From the NCBI GenBank assembly GCA_041686195.1, contig JAWLEI010000003.1, forward strand, positions 1-64,000: a stretch of DNA of 64,000 bases, given 5' to 3'. Below the pieces are notes generated by a model, which worked only from the letters and a program-made list of their open reading frames with translations, had not been told where the DNA came from and searched no databases. The position numbers and the translations under genes were made by a program. Positions within the stretch are counted from its first letter, which is position 1; each line of letters starts with the position of its first letter. The stretch is from Desulfovermiculus sp041686195. Lineage in GTDB: Bacteria; Desulfobacterota; Desulfovibrionia; Desulfovibrionales; Desulfothermaceae. Below are positions 50,121 through 59,151 of this stretch, one piece after another.

Positions 50121-50696
50121 ATGGAGACCAGATGTTTTGCAGCCCTTCCCCTGCCTGAGGCCTATCAACGAGTCCTGCCGGAGATTGCCAGCACATGGAG
50201 CTCCAGTCTGCACTCCAGGCTGACCTGGACCAAACAAGGCAACTGGCATCTGACCTTGTACTTCCTGGGAGAAGTTGGCCCCCAGATGCTCTCCTCGGTC
50301 CAGGACACCCTGCAGGCTGTGAACGAGCCTGGATTCACCATTCAGGCCGGAGGTGCCGGTTTCTTTCCCCCAGGGAAAAAACCGAGGGTGGTCTGGGTGG
50401 GCCTGAGGCAAGGGGCTGAAGAATGCATCCGGCTGGCCGGCAAGATTGAGCAGGCCTTGCTTCCCTTGGGTTTTCCGGCCAGCTCCCGGCCTTTTCGCCC
50501 CCACCTGACAGTAGCCCGGGTCAAGCAGGCCCGGCCGGATGATTGGTCCCAGCTTATCAAATGGCTGCAAAACATGACCTGGCCGGCATATCAGGTGGAC
50601 AGATTTGTTTTGTATGCCAGCCGTCTGACCCCTCAGGGGCCTGTGTATAGTATTCTGAACGAGTATTTTTTGTCCTCATATGAAACAAGAAGATAA
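50121..50696 (+). CDS. thpR: RNA 2',3'-cyclic phosphodiesterase (2H superfamily)
   Basis: A 191-residue ThpR/LigT-like protein with the two HxTx motifs HLTL (residues 43-46) and HLTV (about 128-131) of the 2H phosphoesterase fold and the start RCFAALPLPE. It hydrolyses 2',3'-cyclic phosphates on RNA ends in vitro. The start ATG 50121 lies close to the divergent DedA gene. Confidence 0.92.
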   Translation: METRCFAALPLPEAYQRVLPEIASTWSSSLHSRLTWTKQGNWHLTLYFLGEVGPQMLSSVQDTLQAVNEPGFTIQAGGAGFFPPGKKPRVVWVGLRQGAEECIRLAGKIEQALLPLGFPASSRPFRPHLTVARVKQARPDDWSQLIKWLQNMTWPAYQVDRFVLYASRLTPQGPVYSILNEYFLSSYETRR

Positions 50697-50847
50697 CTTG
50701 TGCAGGGCAAGCTTTGCCGTCTGGGATCGCCAGGCTCCAGACTGGCAGGATAAAGAGGGCTGAGGTTATCTCCCACTCAATTTTGAAGCTATTGAATGTC
50801 TTTTCCGCAGGCCGCATGTGTTTACGGCCAAATGGATACAAAGAATT
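50697..50847. repeat. Intergenic stretch with family F words
   Basis: GGGCTGAGGTTATC...CTCAATTTTGAA at 50757-50786 matches GGGCTGAGGTTATC...CTTAATTTTGAA at 33389-33418, after coaX. A short inverted repeat around CTGCCAG/CCAGTCTGG also occurs. No gene. Confidence 0.45.
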
Positions 50848-51501
50848 ATGGGCATGGCTTTTCACCACCATATTCCCAACACGGCCCAAAAGGCCTTGGA
50901 GCAAGCAAAACAGGCCATTACGCGCGGCAAAGTGATCATCTATCCCACAGAGACCTTCTATGCCTTAGGGTGCAATGTATTAAACCATGAGGCAGTGGAT
51001 CGGATTGTGCGCATCAAAGGGCGGCCAAAAGACAAGCCCTTGCCGGTGATTATCGGGAGCATGGAGCAATTGCAGCTGGTGGCCAGTGAAATCTCAAACC
51101 AGGCTATGGATCTGGCCCGGACCTTTTGGCCCGGTCCCCTGTCTCTTATCCTTCCCGCCCGTGACGCTGTCAGCTCTCAGGCCAAGGATCAAGCAGGCCT
51201 GACCAGCGTTCGCTGGTCTCCACATCCGGTGGCCCATGAGCTCTGCATTTCTTCCGGTGTGCCCCTGGTAGGCACAAGTGCCAATTTGGCCGGTGCGGAA
51301 CCGGTTTTCCGGCCTGAGGCTCTTGATCCCCGGGTGATGGAAGGTGTGGACAGTGCCCTCACCTTCCCTCCGTATCCTCAAGGTGGCTTGCCGTCCACTG
51401 TGGTTCAGGTTGTGGGCCCAAAACAGCTATGTGTGTTCCGGAGCGGGGCGGTGTCAGAGCAGCAACTGCAGGCCGCAGGCTGGCGGTGCATGGGATGTTA
51501 A
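50848..51501 (+). CDS. tsaC: L-threonylcarbamoyladenylate synthase (YrdC/Sua5 family)
   Basis: A 217-residue YrdC-domain protein: PTETFYALG, KGRPKDKPLPVII, FWPGPLSLIL, and PLVGTSAN with the SxN motif. TsaC forms threonylcarbamoyl-AMP for the t6A37 modification of ANN-decoding tRNAs. It lacks the C-terminal Sua5 domain. Start is uncertain: ATG 50848, or GTG 50818 (10 residues longer). Confidence 0.88.
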   Translation: MGMAFHHHIPNTAQKALEQAKQAITRGKVIIYPTETFYALGCNVLNHEAVDRIVRIKGRPKDKPLPVIIGSMEQLQLVASEISNQAMDLARTFWPGPLSLILPARDAVSSQAKDQAGLTSVRWSPHPVAHELCISSGVPLVGTSANLAGAEPVFRPEALDPRVMEGVDSALTFPPYPQGGLPSTVVQVVGPKQLCVFRSGAVSEQQLQAAGWRCMGC

Positions 51502-51711
51502 AAAAATTGAACTTCGCATCTCTGGCTGGCGCTCCTTCCTGGCTTGGGGATACAATAATTTGAACCACATTTTTTGTTTTTTCCAATGCATTTCTGAGAT
51601 CCAATGGGAAAGCTCTTCCCGGTTCAAACAGGTCAGGCCGTGAAAATACGCGATATTTTATCATGGCATGCTATATGCAAGAAGATAATCACCTTCCTCC
51701 TTTTGCCATAG
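51502..51711. other. Intergenic stretch without a gene
   Basis: Between the convergent tsaC-like and glycosyltransferase genes; AT-rich in places, with no convincing frame or RNA. It is followed by a stem-loop. Confidence 0.5.
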
Positions 51712-51752
51712 CTGGCCTCCTTGGAAAACGGTTCCGGGGAGGCCAGTTGTGT
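51712..51752. terminator. Bidirectional terminator-like stem-loop
   Basis: CTGGCCTCC (51712-51720) pairs with GGAGGCCAG (51738-51746), extended inside by TTGGAA / TTCCGG pairs with two G-T. TTGTGTTTT follows. It lies between convergent genes. Confidence 0.7.
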
Positions 51753-51777
51753 TTTGGACCTCTGCATTTCATTCCTT

Positions 51778-52698
51778 TTATTTCTCCAATTCCTGGACAA
51801 TACTTAAAACTGCTTCTGTGACTCGGGCCAGGGACAGGTGTTCCATGCACACCGGATGAGAGCACTGGATTTGTCCTGTCTGGGTACAGGGCGAACAGTC
51901 CAGATTTGATTGCAGGCTGGTAAGGCCCATCGGTCCCCATTGACTGGCTGCAGCAGGGCCAAACAGGGCCAAGCCGGGGCATCCCAGTAAACCGGCTAAG
52001 TGCATGGGCCCGGAATCATTTCCAATAACCAGATCGGATTTCAACAAACAGGTTTGAAGTTCAGGAAAGTCTTTCGGCTGGAGGAGTTGAAAATTTTGTA
52101 CCTCCATGCCCCTCTCCCTTTCCGCAGGTCCCAGGACAAAGACCGGATGAAATCCCTTGTCGGCCAGCCAGGCCGCCAGATGCAAATACCTGGACAATGG
52201 CCAGCACTTCGCCCTGTGTCCGGCTCCTGGAAAAATCAGGACCTGCTGCATACGTTCCAAAGTATTGGTCCGGGTGAACATAGCCCGCCACATATACACC
52301 CAATCTTTTTTTTCGGGCACCCCTAATTCTTTCAGTCTGGCGGCATAGACCCGGCGGGGAGGAGTGTATGTGCCGGCAGTGATGCCGGGGATAAAGTCAA
52401 GATCAGAAAAAGGTATCTCGGTGGGCGGAGTACGCAGGCCGAACCAGATAACCCGATATCCCTGGAGCTCATCAGGCCAGTCTGGGGTGGAGTAGATACG
52501 GTCCACAGCCAAGTGGAACTGACCGGGACAGGGGATGAAGTTCAGGGGATCGGTCCACAGGCGGTATGCTTCGCGACCGGCCCAGTACAAGGGAAGATGA
52601 GGAAAATGGCGACGCAGGGCCAGAAGTGAAGGCCAAATCTGCAGGAAGTCCCCCAGGGCTCCTTTGTGGACGGCGATGATTCCTTTTGATATGCACAT
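51778..52698 (-). CDS. Glycosyltransferase family 9 (heptosyltransferase-like)
   Basis: A 306-residue GT9 protein with KGALGDFLQIWPSLLALRR at the N-terminus (core GALGDFLQ), LIFPGAGHRAKCWP and GNDSGPMHLAGLLG (ADP-sugar-binding) in the C-terminal Rossmann domain. It probably adds heptose or a similar ADP-sugar to the lipopolysaccharide core. Two starts fit: ATG 52698 (used) or TTG 52713, which is 12 bases after the GGAGG of a family A repeat. Confidence 0.85.
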   Translation of the reverse strand: MCISKGIIAVHKGALGDFLQIWPSLLALRRHFPHLPLYWAGREAYRLWTDPLNFIPCPGQFHLAVDRIYSTPDWPDELQGYRVIWFGLRTPPTEIPFSDLDFIPGITAGTYTPPRRVYAARLKELGVPEKKDWVYMWRAMFTRTNTLERMQQVLIFPGAGHRAKCWPLSRYLHLAAWLADKGFHPVFVLGPAERERGMEVQNFQLLQPKDFPELQTCLLKSDLVIGNDSGPMHLAGLLGCPGLALFGPAAASQWGPMGLTSLQSNLDCSPCTQTGQIQCSHPVCMEHLSLARVTEAVLSIVQELEK

Positions 52699-52715
52699 AG
52701 GATGAATTTTCAAGG

Positions 52716-52767
52716 TTCAGCTTTGCCTCCGGCAAATCTGAAATATTTTGCGCCAAAGCGCGCATAA
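52716..52767 (-). repeat. Truncated long palindromic repeat (family A) before the GT9 gene
   Basis: On the minus strand GCGCGCTTTGGCGCAAAATATTTCAG (core) leads into ATTTGCCGGAGGCAAAG and CTGAACC, next to the possible TTG start of the glycosyltransferase gene. The GTTTCAT half is missing. Confidence 0.65.
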
Positions 52768-52822
52768 GCACACATGCACTGGTTTGAAATAACCACTGTC
52801 AGCCAAGCCAAGGAGGAAATAT

Positions 52823-53317
52823 ATGCACGGCTATGTCTCGTGCCCGACCTGCAAAGAGAAGGTCCCGGTGTACCGAAATCCAGTGCCTACTGTGGACATT
52901 GTCATTCATATCCCGGGCCGAGGCGTTGTTTTGATTGAACGCCGCAATCCGCCCTATGGCTGGGCCCTGCCCGGGGGGTTTGTGGATTATGGCGAAAGCG
53001 TGGAGCAGGCGGCTGTCCGGGAGGCTCAGGAGGAGACCGGTCTTGGGGTACAGCTGCACGGGCTGCTGGGGGTATATTCCAGCCCGGACCGGGATCCGCG
53101 GCAGCATACCATGAGCGTGGTCTTTACAGCCACGGCCAAAGATGAGGCCCAGCTCAAGGCCGGGGATGATGCCGGCCGGGTCTGCGTGGCCTCCCTGGAT
53201 CAGCTTCCAGAGCTGGCCTTTGATCATGCCCGGATCTTGGCCGACTTTCAACAGGCCTGGCAAAAGGGGAAGACTCAAACCACTATCGGTTCTGGGCGCA
53301 GCCTGGGTTGCGTTTGA
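52823..53317 (+). CDS. Nudix hydrolase
   Basis: A 164-residue Nudix protein. The Nudix box GGFVDYGESVEQAAVREAQEETGL (residues 53-76; core GGFVDYGE...REAQEETG) is intact with all metal-binding glutamates. A CPTC half-zinc-ribbon near the N-terminus (residues 7-10) is unusual but known in some ADP-ribose or NADH-type Nudix enzymes. The substrate is likely a nucleoside diphosphate derivative. AAGGAGG precedes ATG 52823. Confidence 0.88.
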   Translation: MHGYVSCPTCKEKVPVYRNPVPTVDIVIHIPGRGVVLIERRNPPYGWALPGGFVDYGESVEQAAVREAQEETGLGVQLHGLLGVYSSPDRDPRQHTMSVVFTATAKDEAQLKAGDDAGRVCVASLDQLPELAFDHARILADFQQAWQKGKTQTTIGSGRSLGCV

Positions 53318-53431
53318 AAAACTGAGCAACGGGGATGAACAGCTGGAGCCGATTCTTTTGCCAAGTATGCCAAAAGCGGCGAATTAAGGACCAAAATGTA
53401 GTGCAACCAACCAGGGTACTTCAGGTGTGTT

Positions 53432-54391
53432 ATGTATGTCTGCATTGATTTGGGCGGGACCAATATTCGGGGCACATGGATTAATGCCAAAGGCGAATAC
53501 GGGGATGTCATTTTGCGCTTAAGGCCCAAAACTCTGGACGGGACCAAAGAAAGCCTGGTGGACTTGGTCTCCGCACTTAAGCCTCAAGTCCCAGCCCCGG
53601 TTCAAGGGATTGGCCTGGCCACTGCCGGACCTTTGGATCACCGCAGGCGAATGTACTTAAATACTACCAATATGCCGGAACTGAACAATTTCCGGGTCGG
53701 AGAGTTTCTGGAACAGAGCTTTTCCTTGCCTGTACGCATGGAAAACGACGCCCAAGCCGCAGCCCTGGGCGAGGTCTGGGCCGGAGGTCTGACTGGGACG
53801 GCCGATGCCGTGGTCATTACTTTAGGGACAGGTGTTGGGTCCGGAGTGATCATAAACCATGAGATTTGGCGGGCTGGACACTTTACCGGGCCGGAGCTGG
53901 GACATATCTATCTGGGACCCGGCCCCAGGCGCAGTTGTGACATTGGGACCACGTCCCTTCCTGCCTGCGGATGCGGACAGGTCGGCTGTGCTGAATCGTG
54001 GTTGCAAAAACGAGCTCTTCTGGAACTTTTTTCCCGTTGCGGAGCGGCCTGGACTGATCCTTACGAGGCCTTTGCCGCATTGGAAAAAGGGCAGGCCGAG
54101 GCTCAATACATGATGGATATCTACGGCCGAAGGCTGGGGTTGTATCTCTCTGTGCTTCAAGTGGTCTTTGGATTTCAGTGTTTGGGGATCAGTGGAGGCT
54201 TAAGCGCCTTTTTCCCCTATTTTCAATCCAGCATGTGGGATACCTTGCGGAACAGGTTTGCCCACCGGCAATGGTGGCTGCCCCGGGAGGTGGTGCCCAG
54301 TCCGGACCCGGAAATGAGCGCTCTGCTGGGTATGGCCCGGGTTTTTGTCCTGGAAAGCCAGGGCAGCACCTCCTGGAAGCCGGAAGGGTGA
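53432..54391 (+). CDS. ROK-family sugar kinase (glucokinase-like)
   Basis: A 319-residue ROK kinase: phosphate-1 motif CIDLGGTNIRGTW, NDAQAAALGE, phosphate-2 VVITLGTGVGSGVI, then the ROK zinc motif GHIYLGPG...CGCGQVGCAE. The first half is close to glucokinases. It phosphorylates glucose or a related hexose; the exact sugar is unknown. GTGTT precedes the ATG. Confidence 0.88.
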   Translation: MYVCIDLGGTNIRGTWINAKGEYGDVILRLRPKTLDGTKESLVDLVSALKPQVPAPVQGIGLATAGPLDHRRRMYLNTTNMPELNNFRVGEFLEQSFSLPVRMENDAQAAALGEVWAGGLTGTADAVVITLGTGVGSGVIINHEIWRAGHFTGPELGHIYLGPGPRRSCDIGTTSLPACGCGQVGCAESWLQKRALLELFSRCGAAWTDPYEAFAALEKGQAEAQYMMDIYGRRLGLYLSVLQVVFGFQCLGISGGLSAFFPYFQSSMWDTLRNRFAHRQWWLPREVVPSPDPEMSALLGMARVFVLESQGSTSWKPEG

Positions 54392-54465
54392 GACCTTGGT
54401 CAAGCTCAGTCTATGAGTCCCGAATTAGTAGAGGATGAAACCGGGTAAGATACTGAAGGACTTGA

Positions 54466-55482
54466 ATGCTTCCACTCTCCTCTCCCCTTCTTGTGACCCT
54501 GGGTGATCCCAACGGGATTGGTCCGGAATTGGTCTGCCGCCTGCATTCCATGGGCCGCCTCTCCCGCCAGGATCGGCCTCTGGTCCTCATCGGTCCGGAG
54601 CAGGCCTTGATCGCTCATTGTCAGGATATGGGCCTTGAGCCCTTTTGGCAGCGAGCGGACAATGGGGAACAGATCAAAAGATCAGGGATTTTTCTCATGC
54701 AGCCGCCCGAGTTGGCCCGGTGGAAGGCGAATCCTGGCCAGGCTGATCGGCAGGGCGGAATGGCAGCGGCGTACAGCCTGGATGCAGCCTGTTTCCTGCT
54801 GAGTACCGGCCAAGCCGGGGGAGTGGTCACCTGTCCCTTAAGCAAGGCCATGCTTCAGGAGGCTGGATTTGATTTTCCCGGGCACACGGAATTTTTGGCC
54901 ATCAAAAGCGGCCTGGCAGCGGATGAAGTGTGTATGCATCTGGCAGGGGACAGGCTTCGGGTCAGTCTGGCCACCACTCACCCCCGGCTGCGGGATGTGC
55001 CGGGTATATTAAGCAGAGAAAAGATTGAACGCTGTCTCTGCCAGACCTGGGATTTTGTCCGGGCTCTAGGGCAAGGTGGAGTACCCATAGGGGTCTGCGG
55101 GCTCAACCCGCATGCCGGGGAGCAGGGACATATCGGGGATGAGGAGGGCAGGATCATCATTCCGGCCATTGAGTCCGCATCCCGCCTGGGAGTAAAGGCC
55201 AATGGACCATGGGCTGCTGATTCCCTCTTTTACCGGGCCTATCACGGTGAGTTTTCCGCCGTCCTGGCCATGTATCATGATCAGGGCCTGGGACCCCTGA
55301 AACTGGTTCACTTTCAGGAAGCGGTCAACGTGACCCTGGGGCTGCCTTTTGTACGCACCTCAGTTGATCACGGGACAGCCTATGATCTTGTCGGCACGGG
55401 ACGGGCAGTGGTGCACAGCCTGAAGCGGGCCCTGGATCTGGCCGAACGGTTGATGGAGGGGGAACAGAGGTTTTACACCTGA
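54466..55482 (+). CDS. pdxA: 4-Hydroxythreonine-4-phosphate dehydrogenase
   Basis: PdxA acts in the DXP-independent... deoxyxylulose-5-phosphate-dependent pathway of pyridoxal phosphate synthesis, oxidising 4-phosphohydroxy-threonine. The 338-residue enzyme has LGDPNGIGPE, TCPLSKAML, FPGHTEFLA, NPHAGEQGHIGDEE and MYHDQGLGPLKLV, which include the zinc-binding histidines. AAGGA precedes ATG 54466. It ends 4 bases from the convergent carA stop. Confidence 0.95.
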   Translation: MLPLSSPLLVTLGDPNGIGPELVCRLHSMGRLSRQDRPLVLIGPEQALIAHCQDMGLEPFWQRADNGEQIKRSGIFLMQPPELARWKANPGQADRQGGMAAAYSLDAACFLLSTGQAGGVVTCPLSKAMLQEAGFDFPGHTEFLAIKSGLAADEVCMHLAGDRLRVSLATTHPRLRDVPGILSREKIERCLCQTWDFVRALGQGGVPIGVCGLNPHAGEQGHIGDEEGRIIIPAIESASRLGVKANGPWAADSLFYRAYHGEFSAVLAMYHDQGLGPLKLVHFQEAVNVTLGLPFVRTSVDHGTAYDLVGTGRAVVHSLKRALDLAERLMEGEQRFYT

Positions 55483-55486
55483 AACT

Positions 55487-56611
55487 TCACGAGTGCGCTT
55501 CCCTGACCATGCGGGTGAAGGCCTGAAAAAAGGAATTGGCTTCGTGAGGGCCGGGGGCTGCTTCAGGATGGTGCTGGACGGCCATGATCGGCTTCTTCCT
55601 GTGCACAAAGCCTTCCAGGGTCTGATCATTGAGATTGATATGGGTCTGTTTCAAGGTATCTACATTGGATACATCGACGCAAAATCCATGATTCTGGGAA
55701 GAGATATCGATCTGCCCGGTGTGCAGGCATTTGACCGGGTGGTTGACTCCGTGATGCCCAAATTTGAGCTTGAAGCTGGTTCCTCCGAGGGCCAGTCCCA
55801 GGAGCTGGTGTCCCAGGCAAATGCCCCCGATGGGAAATTCCTCAGCCAGAAGGGCAGTGGTGTGGACAATATCAGGCAAGGCAGCCGGATCGCCGGGTCC
55901 ATTGCTTAAGAAAACGGCCTCTGGACTTAAGTCTTTGATTTCCTGGGCCGGAGTGAACGAAGGAACGGCCAGGACCTGAAATCCATTGGCCTTCAACAGG
56001 CGGAGGATATTCCATTTGATCCCCAAGTCCATAACCACCACCCGGGGACCTTTATCCGGCCATTTTCCCTGGACATCGGCCATATCCACGGGTTGCGGGC
56101 CCTGATCAGTCCAGAAATAGGGCCTGGGCGTGGTGACCTCATCCACCAGATTTAAGCCTTGCATGGGCGGAAGCTCCCGGGCCCTGGCCACAACCTTTTG
56201 GGGGTCGCTTTCCTGAGTGGAGATAGAGCCGCGCATGGCTCCATACATGCGGATGTGCCTGGTCAGGGCCCGGGTATCAATACCTTCCAGGCCAACAATT
56301 CCGTTGTCCCGCAGATACTCAGGTAAGGAGGAAGTGCTGCGGAAATTGGAGGGGGCAAAGCAGCACTCCTTGACCACAAAACCGGCCACCTGCACCCGGC
56401 TGGATTCTATATCCTCCAAATTGATTCCGTAATTGCCAATATGCGGATAGGTCATGCATACCAGTTGCTGGCGGTAGGACGGGTCGGTCAAGATTTCCTG
56501 GTATCCGCACATGCCGGTATTGAATATGACTTCGCCCCCGGCCTCGCCGCTTCCGGTAAAGGTACGGCCCCTGAACCAGGTCCCGTCTTCCAAACCTAAG
56601 AGAGCGTGCAT
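55487..56611 (-). CDS. carA: Carbamoyl-phosphate synthase small (glutaminase) subunit
   Basis: A 374-residue CarA. The N-terminal half is family specific (LGLEDGTWFRGRTF); the C-terminal glutaminase domain has the nucleophile Cys in GGICLGHQLLGLA and the catalytic His/Glu in VQHHPEAAPGPHE. It releases ammonia from glutamine for CarB to make carbamoyl phosphate for arginine and pyrimidines. ATG 56611 follows AAGGAG and overlaps the kdsB stop by 16 bases. carB is not in the window. Confidence 0.96.
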   Translation of the reverse strand: MHALLGLEDGTWFRGRTFTGSGEAGGEVIFNTGMCGYQEILTDPSYRQQLVCMTYPHIGNYGINLEDIESSRVQVAGFVVKECCFAPSNFRSTSSLPEYLRDNGIVGLEGIDTRALTRHIRMYGAMRGSISTQESDPQKVVARARELPPMQGLNLVDEVTTPRPYFWTDQGPQPVDMADVQGKWPDKGPRVVVMDLGIKWNILRLLKANGFQVLAVPSFTPAQEIKDLSPEAVFLSNGPGDPAALPDIVHTTALLAEEFPIGGICLGHQLLGLALGGTSFKLKFGHHGVNHPVKCLHTGQIDISSQNHGFCVDVSNVDTLKQTHINLNDQTLEGFVHRKKPIMAVQHHPEAAPGPHEANSFFQAFTRMVREAHS

Positions 56612-57357
56612 GCGATATTCTCCTTGCGTAAGATGGCTTCCACCTTGGGTACATCCTCTGGTCGGTCCACGCCATAACATTGATGTTCGGTAAGCACAAC
56701 ATGAACCGGAATGCCGGCCTCCAGGAGGCGGAGCTGTTCAAGTTTTTCCATTTGTTCCAAGGGACTGGGGCCGAGTTGATGAAAACGGCGCAGGATTGGC
56801 AAGCGAAAGGCATACAAGCCGATGTGCACGAGAAAGCTGGTTTGTTGTCCATCCCGGGCATAAGGTATTGGAGCGCGGGAAAAATACAAGGCCTGTCCAG
56901 TATGGGCCCGGACTACCTTGACCAGATTGGAATCCTGGGCATATTCAGGCTCCAAAGAGCGGGCTGCCGTGCTCACCTGGGTCTGAGGGCTTAGAAAGGG
57001 GTGTACCAATTGGTCCAATAGATGCGGGGACAAACAGGGCTCGTCACCTTGAACGTTGACTACAACAGCCTCATCCGGAAGATTCAGTGTTTGGGCGGCC
57101 TCTAAAATGCGGTCTGTCCCACTGGCATGCTCAGAAGAGGTCATGATCACCGGAACTCCGAATGTTCTGGCCTCATCTGCAATCCGTTTGTCGTCAGTAG
57201 CCAGATACGTGCTTTGGATGTGTGGACAGGCCTGAGTGCGCTGAACGACATGCCAGAACATGGGACGGCCCAGGATGGGGGTCAGGGGTTTGCCCGGGAA
57301 GCGAGTCGAGTTGTATCTGGCCGGAATAATAGCTATACATGGAATCGATACGTCCAT
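56596..57357 (-). CDS. kdsB: CMP-KDO synthetase (3-deoxy-manno-octulosonate cytidylyltransferase)
   Basis: KdsB (253 residues) activates KDO with CTP for lipid A core assembly. It has IIPARYNSTRFPGKPL (nucleotide-binding), VNVQGDEP with the metal-binding Asp and GLYAFRLPILRRF. The start ATG 57357 follows AAGAGGT. It is co-transcribed with carA, an unusual pairing of lipopolysaccharide and pyrimidine/arginine genes. Confidence 0.95.
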   Translation of the reverse strand: MDVSIPCIAIIPARYNSTRFPGKPLTPILGRPMFWHVVQRTQACPHIQSTYLATDDKRIADEARTFGVPVIMTSSEHASGTDRILEAAQTLNLPDEAVVVNVQGDEPCLSPHLLDQLVHPFLSPQTQVSTAARSLEPEYAQDSNLVKVVRAHTGQALYFSRAPIPYARDGQQTSFLVHIGLYAFRLPILRRFHQLGPSPLEQMEKLEQLRLLEAGIPVHVVLTEHQCYGVDRPEDVPKVEAILRKENIACTLS

Positions 57358-57418
57358 ATGAGACCTCTTAAGGGAAAAGTCACGGATTATGCTGTCTTGA
57401 ACCAGAGGCGGGTGAAGC

Positions 57419-59125
57419 ATGCAGAACAAGAGCGTAGGCCAGAGCCTCCAGGATTGGTTAGAGCTCAGTCAGGAGCAGATGGCAAATATGAAACGTCTGC
57501 AACGCGAAAAAGGTTTCGGTTTGCTCCGGGCAGCCTTTGATCTCGGCTTCCTGTCGGCGGAAGAATATGTGCGTTTTGCGGCTTCTCAATATCGATTGCC
57601 AGTGGTTCATCCCGGAGACTTGCAGGTGCCTGAGGAAGCCCGGCAGATTCTGCCCTTGGATGTTTGTCAAAAGTATAATTGCATCCCTTTCAAGCAGCAA
57701 GGAAAACATCTCCATCTGGCCATTGCCGAGCCGGATAATATCCTGGCCCAGGATGATATCCGGTTTATGACCGGAATGGAAGTGGTGGTCCATGTGGCCG
57801 CGCCCATCTGGGTGCAGGAGGCCCTGGGCCTATTGGACAGCGAAGAACGCGGCCAGGATGAAAGAATATCAGAGACCCTGGCCGAGTTCGATGGGCAGGA
57901 TCTGGCCTGGGAGCAAACTGAAAGGAGGGAATCAGAAGAGGCCTCTCTTCTGGAGGAAGCCAATCAGGGACCGGTGGTCAAGATGGTCAATATGCTGATA
58001 ATGGACGCCATCCGCAAAAAGGCTTCAGATGTGCATATTGAAAGCTATGAGAAGCTGTTTCGGGTCCGTTATCGACTGGACGGAGTGCTGCGGGAGATCA
58101 TGCGCCCGCCCCTGGGCATGCAGGCGGCCTTGATTTCCAGAATCAAGATTATGGCTCATCTCAATATCGCGGAAAAGCGCCTGCCCCAGGACGGGCGGAT
58201 CAAAGTCAGGACTCCTGGAGGCAGCGAAGCCGAGTTCCGGGTATCGATTCTGCCCACCTTGTTTGGGGAAAAGGTGGTCCTGCGCTATCTGGACACCGCC
58301 TCTGTACAGGTGGATATGGCCAAGCTGGGCCTGGAGCCGCAAACATTGCACCTGCTGCACAAGATCGTACGCAGTCCGCACGGGATTTTTCTGGTCACCG
58401 GTCCCACCGGCAGCGGAAAGACAACGACTTTGTACTCAGTCCTCAAGGAATTAAACACCGAGGGAGTGAACATCGCCACTGTGGAGGACCCGGTGGAAGT
58501 GACTCTTTGCGGGGTGAACCAGGTGCAGATCAAGGAGAATATTGGACTTGGCTTTTCCTCTGTACTGCGCTCCTTTTTGCGTCAGGACCCGGATATCATC
58601 CTGGTAGGGGAAATCAGGGACGCGGAAACGGCTCAGATTGCGGTCAAAGCAGCCTTGACCGGCCATCTGGTCCTGTCTACTCTGCACACCAATGATGCCC
58701 CGAGTACGGTGAACAGGTTGCTGAACATGGAAGTAGAAGGGTTCATGCTGGCCTCCGCCTTGCGCGGGATCCTGGCTCAGCGCCTGGTGCGCACTCTGTG
58801 TCCAGAATGCAAAAAAAACATAGCTGGAGATCATGCCAGGCTGGAGCGTTTAGGACTTCAGGGGCAGGATCATTCGGAGATATTTGAACCCATTGGGTGT
58901 CCAAAGTGCCACCAGAGCGGCTATAAAGGACGGACCGGAGTCTATGAATGCCTGGAGGTGACCCCAAAGATGCAGCAACTCATTGAGAACCAGGCCAGCC
59001 TGCCGGATATTCGCAGTCAAGCCCGGCACCAGGGTATGCAGACTCTGCGCCAAAGCGCAGTGAACAAACTCGTTCAGGGCATGACTTCGGTGGAGGAGGT
59101 CATACGTCTGACAGTGGAAGCTTAG
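57419..59125 (+). CDS. pilB: Type IV pilus / type II secretion ATPase
   Basis: A 568-residue PilB/GspE ATPase. The N-terminal MshEN-like domain (residues 1-140) is followed by the Asp-box region IKVRTPGGSEAEFRVSIL, Walker A GPTGSGKTTTLY (residues about 328-339), Walker B DPDIILVGEIRD, LSTLHTND, and zinc motif CPECKK...CPKCHQSG. The tetracysteine and PilC next to it favour a type IV pilus extension motor over GspE, but either system is possible. pilT and pilus genes are absent here. Confidence 0.9.
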   Translation: MQNKSVGQSLQDWLELSQEQMANMKRLQREKGFGLLRAAFDLGFLSAEEYVRFAASQYRLPVVHPGDLQVPEEARQILPLDVCQKYNCIPFKQQGKHLHLAIAEPDNILAQDDIRFMTGMEVVVHVAAPIWVQEALGLLDSEERGQDERISETLAEFDGQDLAWEQTERRESEEASLLEEANQGPVVKMVNMLIMDAIRKKASDVHIESYEKLFRVRYRLDGVLREIMRPPLGMQAALISRIKIMAHLNIAEKRLPQDGRIKVRTPGGSEAEFRVSILPTLFGEKVVLRYLDTASVQVDMAKLGLEPQTLHLLHKIVRSPHGIFLVTGPTGSGKTTTLYSVLKELNTEGVNIATVEDPVEVTLCGVNQVQIKENIGLGFSSVLRSFLRQDPDIILVGEIRDAETAQIAVKAALTGHLVLSTLHTNDAPSTVNRLLNMEVEGFMLASALRGILAQRLVRTLCPECKKNIAGDHARLERLGLQGQDHSEIFEPIGCPKCHQSGYKGRTGVYECLEVTPKMQQLIENQASLPDIRSQARHQGMQTLRQSAVNKLVQGMTSVEEVIRLTVEA

Positions 59126-59151
59126 GGGTGGACAACACTTGAGGAGGGGCG